Positions 59,418 through 64,000 of a stretch of DNA of 64,000 nt are shown in pieces. Under the pieces are notes generated by a model. It ran no database searches and was not told the origin of the DNA. It worked only from the letters and a program-made list of their open reading frames with translations. This DNA comes from VRUE01 sp963708115 (GTDB lineage: Bacteria; Actinomycetota; Thermoleophilia; Solirubrobacterales; 70-9), in the NCBI GenBank assembly GCA_963708115.1, contig CAVPRX010000001.1, positions 310,001-374,000 of the forward strand, in the 5' to 3' direction. How positions within the stretch are numbered: the first letter of the stretch is position 1; each line of letters starts with the position of its first letter. Both the position numbers and the translations under genes were made by a program.

Positions 59418-59445
59418 TGCGCGTGCGCACAATGGCGCACGCGCA
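59418..59445. repeat. Perfect 28-base hairpin repeat
   Basis: TGCGCGTGCGC (59418-59428) pairs with GCGCACGCGCA (59435-59445) around a 6-base loop. The arms alternate purine and pyrimidine, so they could form left-handed DNA as well as a hairpin. It is not next to a stop codon, so a terminator role is unlikely. Between the secreted protein and the IS1380 remnant. Confidence 0.5.
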
Positions 59446-59639
59446 GGCCGTTGCCTGCTCTGCAATCGCCATCCAAGGCGAACCGACCCCCAAGGTCCCC
59501 AGACACTTCTCCATGACGAGCTAAAGGAGCGAATTGACCAAGGACGGTCGAGGACCTGGTGTTCGCTACACCCGCATTCACGCTGAGCCCGCCCCGCCAA
59601 GGCGGACATCCTCTTGGCCTTAGGAATGCGGCTTGCGAA

Positions 59640-60078
59640 GCCCATTCCCTCGGCGTGCTGCGCGACCAGGAGGCGCTGTTAGGAGTGGTCGCCTCCGAGA
59701 GGACCGCCCACCGGGTGATCAAGTCGATCGAGGCGAGCTCTTGGAGGCGATTCGCGGCGCCCGGACGCCAGCGAGGCGGTACACCTGGGAGGCCGGCGCG
59801 CGTCCAGAGACGATCACCCTCAGCATTGAAGCCACCCTGCTCGGCGCGACCGCTGGGAAGGAAGGAACGGCGGAGAAACAAGGGCGCCACCCACTGCTCT
59901 GTCACCTCGACGAGACAGGAAGCTGCGGCTGGGCTCCGGCATGGCAGGCCGCGATCGACGCCGAGGGCAAGGTGCGAGACGACGCCTGGGTCACCGAGCT
60001 GACCGAGGACTTCGACGTCTCCGCCTGGCCCACAGGCCGGGGCTGATCGTGCGCCGCGAGCGCCCTCATCGCCACGGG
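59640..60078 (+). pseudogene. Decayed IS1380-family transposase
   Basis: Recognisable transposase pieces lie in three frames in order: LRDQEALLGVVASERTAHRV, then WEAGARPETITLSIEATL and HPLLCHLDETG, then DDAWVTELTEDFDVSAWP, and finally LIVRRERPH after another shift near 60040. These match the RNase H-fold DDE core of IS1380. At least two frameshifts and an internal deletion make it inactive. The surrounding gap (59239-60236) has no other gene, and I saw no clear terminal inverted repeats. Confidence 0.65.
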
Positions 60079-60236
60079 GCGGTTCGATGAACCGCCCCGT
60101 GGCTGTCACTTGCCTCAAGCGGGCGAACTACACCTGTTGAGGTGAACGCTGGATCCGGGCTAAATGCGGCCCTCCGGAGAGGAGCCTTGGTCCCCTATCC
60201 CAGGAGGCCCGCTTAAATGGTGCTTTTGGCCGATGC

Positions 60237-60971
60237 CTAGCCGGTCACCGCCCAGAGGCCCACGGCGTAGCACTTGCCAAAGAGCACTTCGGAGGCGCAG
60301 TTCTGCCTGAGGAGGGCGCCGGCGCGACCGGCCCCTTCCACGGGCGGAACAAGAGGCTGTGCTCCGGGATCGAACACACCCACGGTGGCATTGGTGAATG
60401 CGTTGATCGGCGCCACGTACACACAAAACTTCCCCGATGCCGCTTTCGGGACACCCCCCACCACACCGGCGCAGCCCGAGGCGGACCCGAAACCGCCTTC
60501 GCTTACCGGAACAACGACCGGTACCGGGGCGCTGGCCAGAGGTATCGGGAAGCTGACCGCGGTTGCCTCAGCTGAGTTTTCCGCGAGAAAGCCTGGGTTC
60601 CCGGGGACTTCAGGGTCCGACCTGAATTCACCCGACGCGCTGAAACTCCCGGTCTCCGTGGCCCCGGAAGGCAATTTGCCGCCTACGGTCCAGGGACTGC
60701 CTTCGGGGCCCGGAGACCCCGCCGCACCCTGCGGTCCGGCCGGCCCGGCCGGACCGGCCGGACCTTGGGAGCCGGCCGGCCCGGCCGGGCCCTCGGAACC
60801 GGCCGGTCCACGCGGGCCCTTGGGTCCGCGTGGACCTTGCTTTGCCTTCGAGGCGGTGGCCTGGCCGGAATTGCTGGCGCCATAGGCTCCGCCCACTCCG
60901 GCAAGGACCAAGGCCGCAATCGAAAACATCAGCGCCGTGACACTGAACTGCTTACGCAATCGTGAAAGCAT
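60237..60971 (-). CDS. Exported collagen-like protein
   Basis: A 244-residue protein: signal peptide or membrane anchor (FSVTALMFSIAALVLAGVGG), a short Gly-X-Y run of about 14 triplets (residues 50-93), then a beta-rich globular domain with four cysteines. Distinct from the collagen-like protein at 7997 (shorter repeat, different head). AGGAG precedes the ATG at 60971. Probably a surface or matrix protein. Confidence 0.75.
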   Translation of the reverse strand: MLSRLRKQFSVTALMFSIAALVLAGVGGAYGASNSGQATASKAKQGPRGPKGPRGPAGSEGPAGPAGSQGPAGPAGPAGPQGAAGSPGPEGSPWTVGGKLPSGATETGSFSASGEFRSDPEVPGNPGFLAENSAEATAVSFPIPLASAPVPVVVPVSEGGFGSASGCAGVVGGVPKAASGKFCVYVAPINAFTNATVGVFDPGAQPLVPPVEGAGRAGALLRQNCASEVLFGKCYAVGLWAVTG

Positions 60972-60994
60972 TTGTTTCGGTCTCCTAGCGTCGA

Positions 60995-61013
60995 GCGTGC
61001 CCAACGGGCACGC
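60995..61013 (-). other. Hairpin in the 5' leader of the collagen-like gene
   Basis: GCGTGCCC-AAC-GGGCACGC, a perfect 8-base stem with a 3-base loop, about 25 bases upstream of the ATG at 60971 and before the ribosome site. It may protect the message or be a regulatory site. No other structure was seen in 61014-61262. Confidence 0.4.
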
Positions 61014-61262
61014 AGTTCGATATCGACACGGAGGAGACTCGTGGGGCAACCCGGGAACCATCGGGCACGCAACCGCTCCCATACCCGGTCCCCTGGAACA
61101 ACTTCCACCCTCGCATCACTCCCCCTGTTCTCTGTACCACCGCCTCTTTTCCCATGGGCGGGGACAAGGCGAAGATATCGGAACTGTTGAATCACTGTCA
61201 AGGAACATACGAGTGGGGCGAGCAGCCTGGCCCACGGGGCCGTATTGCTATAAGATTTTTGA

Positions 61263-61520
61263 TTGATGGGAACCGTAGCCGAAGTCCCGCCTGATTGGTA
61301 CCGCTCGGGTTCTCGCCCGACCTACGCGAGCTCGCCCTCTGCGACGAATTCGAACATCATGCTGAGCCTCAACGACGGCGCGGCCGGCTACTTCGAGACC
61401 GACAAGAAGAACCGTCGCACCTTCGAGGTCGTCGCACAAGCCTTACGCAAGGGCGGCGGCAAGCCGCGCAAGCCAAGGCCCTTGCAGATCGAGATCTTTG
61501 TCGAGGAGAACCGCGCCTGA
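61263..61520 (+). CDS. Short hypothetical protein
   Basis: An 85-residue frame from TTG/ATG at 61263, ending FETDKKNRRTFEVVAQALRK then QIEIFVEENRA. It stops one base inside the ATG of the lipoprotein gene (TGATG). I recognise no family, and it may be a remnant in a rearranged region. Confidence is low. Confidence 0.3.
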   Translation: MMGTVAEVPPDWYRSGSRPTYASSPSATNSNIMLSLNDGAAGYFETDKKNRRTFEVVAQALRKGGGKPRKPRPLQIEIFVEENRA

Positions 61521-62299
61521 TGCATCGCGTCGTCGCGGCGCTGGCCATCACCGCGATCGCCTCCGGATTCTGGAGTGGCTGCGGAGGGGCTAACAGCGGC
61601 ACCGGCCAGGCCTCCTCCACCAAAGCCGACGGCGCGCAGACCACCGCTTCGATGACGAAGGCGCAGTTCACCGCTCACTTCAATGACGTCTGTCGCCATG
61701 CATGGGGCGAAATCCTCAAAAACGCAGCCGAATACAGCAAGTGGCAGAGCCCGCACCTGAGTGAGAAGAAGAACTTTGCTCGAACCGTCCGGTACTCGTT
61801 CATGGCGGGATTCGACTTCCACATCTTCAACGAGATCCACGCCTTGGGGGCACCGCAGCAGCAGGAGCACAGGGGCACAACGCTGATCTTCACGATGAAG
61901 GAAGCCGTCGAGAAGGCGATACATCGGTTATGGCTCAGCACGCCCGCGCGGCTGGCGGCGCTGTTCGCAGACTACAACCGGGCCGCGCGCCGCTACGGCC
62001 TCGACGACTGCCTCGTCGCCGGCTCGCACCTGCCGCACGTTGAGCCCGGGGCACCCCGCGCCAGTAAAGCCTCGACGTTCGAATCGACTCAGCGGCTGCA
62101 CACGCTCGTCGAGCGGGGCGGCTCAGACCTTCACATCAAGGTGGTGGCGGCGCCACCCACTATCCGCCTGCACGGTGAGCTGACCGCCCTTGAAGGCCAT
62201 GAACCGCTTAGCGGCGAGGACACCCTGCTCGGCGATCACCTCGGTGATCTTGCCCGTCTCGTAGGGGTTGAGGAGCAGGTCTTGGACACGGCCCGGTGA
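61520..62299 (+). CDS. Small lipoprotein (paralogue 4) fused in frame to a PilT N-terminal fragment
   Basis: A 259-residue ORF. Residues 1-165 are a lipoprotein of the Cys-pair family (lipobox WSGC, C21; MAGFDFHIFNEI; RYGLDDC), closest to the gene at 50250. Residues about 192-235 read LHTLVERGGSDLHIKV and APPTIRLHGELTALEG, the N-terminal domain of the PilT/PilU ATPase. The paralogue at 50250 ends soon after the YGLEDC motif, so the tail is an added fragment. This is a chimera produced by rearrangement; the lipoprotein part may still be functional. Confidence 0.65.
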   Translation: MHRVVAALAITAIASGFWSGCGGANSGTGQASSTKADGAQTTASMTKAQFTAHFNDVCRHAWGEILKNAAEYSKWQSPHLSEKKNFARTVRYSFMAGFDFHIFNEIHALGAPQQQEHRGTTLIFTMKEAVEKAIHRLWLSTPARLAALFADYNRAARRYGLDDCLVAGSHLPHVEPGAPRASKASTFESTQRLHTLVERGGSDLHIKVVAAPPTIRLHGELTALEGHEPLSGEDTLLGDHLGDLARLVGVEEQVLDTAR

Positions 62300-62311
62300 C
62301 GACCAGCCCAC
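62222..62311 (-). pseudogene. PilT C-terminal fragment in reverse orientation
   Basis: On the minus strand the 62222-62287 part reads VQDLLLNPYETGKITEVIAE, like the C-terminal tail of PilT-type ATPases. The N-terminal fragment ends on the other strand at about 62221, directly abutting. The two pieces look like an inverted remnant of one or two pilT genes. Short matches make this a moderate call. Confidence 0.45.
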
Positions 62312-62318
62312 ACGACTT

Positions 62319-62774
62319 CTAGCCGTCGCCGTCGAGCTCGGCGTGCGTACGCATCGCGGCGGGATCGGAGCCGGCCTCCGGCTCGGAGAGCGCGAAGGCG
62401 GGCGTCCACTCGCCGCCGGCGCAGCGCGGCAGCACCCGCTGCTTCAGCTCGTCGCTGCCGAAGAGGCGAATCGGCAGCGAGCCGAGCTCCTGCACCATCA
62501 GGATCAGGGCGCTCGACGCGCAGGCCTTGGCGATCTCCTCGACCGCCATCTGCAGCATCAGCGTGCCGGTCCCGGTGCCCCCATACTCCTCCTCGAAGGG
62601 CAGCGAGAGGATGTCGTGCTCGGCCAGCAGCTTGCGCACGTCGGCGGGGTACTCGGACTTCTCGTCGATCTCGGCGGCGCGCGGCGCGATCCGCTCGCGG
62701 GCGATCTGCGCGATCGTCTCGCGGAAGTCGAGCAGGTCCTGGGGGATGGCGTAGACGTCGGTCGGGGTGCTCAT
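62319..62774 (-). pseudogene. Truncated copy of acyl-CoA dehydrogenase
   Basis: The first 150 codons of the acyl-CoA dehydrogenase (start at 62774), then a few foreign codons and a stop at 62319. DNA at 62324-62787 is 98 percent identical to 48590-49053. It lacks the FAD and catalytic parts and cannot be an active enzyme. The near identity shows recent duplication or conversion. Confidence 0.85.
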
Positions 62775-62833
62775 GCACGGCACGGTACTCATAGTGGCCT
62801 CGTCCTGCCCGGCCGCCGCGGCCGTCGAGGGCA

Positions 62834-62868
62834 CTGCTCCGAGGCGTCGACAGTCAGCCTCGGAGCAG
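62834..62868. terminator. Hairpin downstream of the His-rich gene
   Basis: CTGCTCCGAGGC (62834-62845) pairs with GCCTCGGAGCAG (62857-62868), 12 bases perfect with an 11-base loop. It is 20 bases after the stop of the minus-strand His-rich gene. No T run. Confidence 0.45.
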
Positions 62869-62888
62869 CACGCCCCTCGGGGCTTCAG

Positions 62889-63059
62889 CTACTGGTGGTT
62901 GGGGCCGTGCTCGCCACCGCGGTGATGGTGATGGTGCTTGCCATGGTGATGGCCGGGCGGGTCGTCGGCACCGTGCTTTGCGACTGCCGCTCCGGCGCCA
63001 CCGAGGGCCACGGCCAGCGCTACGGCGAGGACTGCGCTAATACGGGCAATAAGCTTCAT
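62889..63059 (-). CDS. Small exported histidine-rich protein
   Basis: A 56-residue protein: signal peptide (ISAVLAVALAVALGGAGA) and a mature tail of about 30 residues containing 12 or so histidines (HHHGKHHHHHRGG). AGGAGG lies 6 bases before the ATG at 63059. Clusters of His bind zinc, nickel or copper, so a metal-buffering role outside the membrane is plausible. A terminator hairpin follows. Confidence 0.75.
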   Translation of the reverse strand: MKLIARISAVLAVALAVALGGAGAAVAKHGADDPPGHHHGKHHHHHRGGEHGPNHQ

Positions 63060-63194
63060 CTCTGCCTCCTGACTCACGAGTGCTGTACGCGGTTTGCGTC
63101 CACAGGGCCGCTCGTGTGTTCGGGGGGTACGAACCGCCCTCCCCTTGGGTTCAATTATTCCAGCATTGAAGTCAACCCGATCCCGGCGCCTCCC

Positions 63195-64000
63195 TTAGGT
63201 CGTCTTCTGGTCCTTGGGCTCGCTGCGCGGCTCGAGCTGAATCTCGCGCTCGGCCCGGGGCTGCCCTTCTTCGATCTCGGCGCTGCGCTCGCGCTCGGCG
63301 TTGAGCTCGTGGCCGAAGAGGATCGCCAGGTTGCTTATCCAGAACCAGACCAAGAGGGCAACCAAGCCTCCCAACGTTCCGTAGGTCTTGTCGTAGGAGC
63401 CGAAGTTGGCGACGTAGAAGGCGAAGGCAGCCGATGCGATCGCCCAGACCACTATCGCGAGAAGACTTCCCGGCGTCACCCACTTGAAGCCGCGCAGCTT
63501 CACGTTCGGCGAGGCGTAGTAGAGGACGTCGACCATGAGGATGAAGATCGCCACCATCGCCGGCCACTTGGCGATGTTCCAGACGCTCACCGCGGTGCCG
63601 CTCAGCCCGATCGGGTCGGCCACCGCGTCGACCACCGGCCCGGTGAGAACCAGGCCGAGCGCCAAGGCGACCATCAGGACGATCATCAGCAGCGTCACCG
63701 CCAGTTGCAGAGGCCGCAACTTCCAAAAGGGCCGGCCCTCCGGCGTCTCATAGATGACGTTCGAGGCGCGCATGAAGGCGCCGACGTATCCGGAGGCCGA
63801 CCACAGCGCCACCGCCAAGCCCGCGACGAAGGCAAAGCCCGCCGCACTCTGGTTCGAGGTGAGCGATTCGATCGGGCCGGCGTAGGTCTGCGCCGCCGAT
63901 TCGGGCCCGATCGAGGAGATGATTTCGGTCAGGCTCGAGGTGGTCGTCTTGGGGTCACCGAAGAGGCCGAGCAGCGAAACCATCGCGATCAAGGCCGGGA
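63195..64000 (-). CDS. YihY/BrkB-family membrane protein, partial (N-terminus off window)
   Basis: About 268 residues are visible, continuing past the right edge. Several hydrophobic helices (LAVTLLMIVLMVALALGLVL and LLAIVVWAIASAAFAFYV) and the signature KTYGTLGGLVALLVWFWISN with LAILFGHELNAE are typical of the YihY/UPF0761 family. These were once called RNase BN; they are now seen as integral membrane proteins of unknown function. C-terminal tail is charged. Confidence 0.85.
   Translation of the reverse strand, partial: PALIAMVSLLGLFGDPKTTTSSLTEIISSIGPESAAQTYAGPIESLTSNQSAAGFAFVAGLAVALWSASGYVGAFMRASNVIYETPEGRPFWKLRPLQLAVTLLMIVLMVALALGLVLTGPVVDAVADPIGLSGTAVSVWNIAKWPAMVAIFILMVDVLYYASPNVKLRGFKWVTPGSLLAIVVWAIASAAFAFYVANFGSYDKTYGTLGGLVALLVWFWISNLAILFGHELNAERERSAEIEEGQPRAEREIQLEPRSEPKDQKTT

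Noticed and set aside
59239..59640. Genes in the stretch upstream of the IS1380 remnant
   Set aside because: Open frames are short, lack ribosome sites and resemble no family; only the hairpin at 59418 stands out.
1..64000. tRNA, rRNA or other standard RNA genes
   Set aside because: No tRNA-like arm pattern or conserved rRNA sequence was found on reading both strands; a covariance scan would be needed to be certain.

Overview
This is GC-rich DNA with compact genes, many 4-base ATGA overlaps, frequent GTG/TTG starts and several starts that look leaderless. The gene mix fits a soil actinobacterium, most likely Thermoleophilia/Solirubrobacterales. It includes mycothiol-era class III alcohol dehydrogenase with NAD formate dehydrogenase, ECF42/DGPF, PadR and HxlR regulators, large secreted NHL and beta-propeller proteins, and a Cys-containing lipoprotein family. 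The taxonomic call is an inference; there are no rRNA or tRNA genes. No CRISPR array was seen.

Layout. 1-3.9 kb: a truncated fatty acid desaturase, then a formaldehyde-to-CO2 pair (alcohol dehydrogenase, formate dehydrogenase) and a PHP protein. 4-8 kb: a signalling locus with a PAS-LuxR regulator, a cobalamin-binding diguanylate cyclase and a REC-PAS-HD-GYP protein, with a 52-base noncoding element present twice. 8-11 kb: a surface operon (ice-binding protein, L,D-transpeptidase, collagen/BclA-like protein). 11.4-14.5 kb: glutamate decarboxylase and small genes. 14.5-18.9 kb: an exported sulfatase operon with a beta-propeller and a SUMF1-fold protein. 19-38.8 kb: an accessory stretch with five toxin-antitoxin-like modules (HTH-MntA/HepT, AbiEi/AbiEii-like, VapBC, XRE/nucleotidyltransferase, HigBA), interleaved with ECF42, a secreted metalloprotease-propeller, GlnK-AmtB (amtB frameshifted), a K+ channel, Lon and regulators. 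38.8-49 kb: more conserved genes (NhaA-DsbA fusion, SET, DegV, ZIP, TatA/TatC, PadR, Ogt, an acylphosphatase-LigD phosphoesterase fusion, acyl-CoA dehydrogenase). 49-62 kb: secreted and lipoprotein genes, two very large coupled exported proteins, a second collagen-like protein and a decayed IS1380 transposase. 62-62.8 kb: a rearrangement scar with pilT fragments and a 464-base copy of the acyl-CoA dehydrogenase 5' end. The window ends in a YihY/BrkB membrane protein.

The most distinctive items are the B12-GGDEF protein with a CarH-like Wx9EH signature beside an HD-GYP phosphodiesterase; two pairs of unexplained conserved noncoding elements (ATCCCCC pairs at 3911 and 6382; a conserved hairpin at 18960 and 20427); the ice-binding/transpeptidase/collagen operon; the acylphosphatase-phosphoesterase fusion; and the recent duplication at 62.3 kb.
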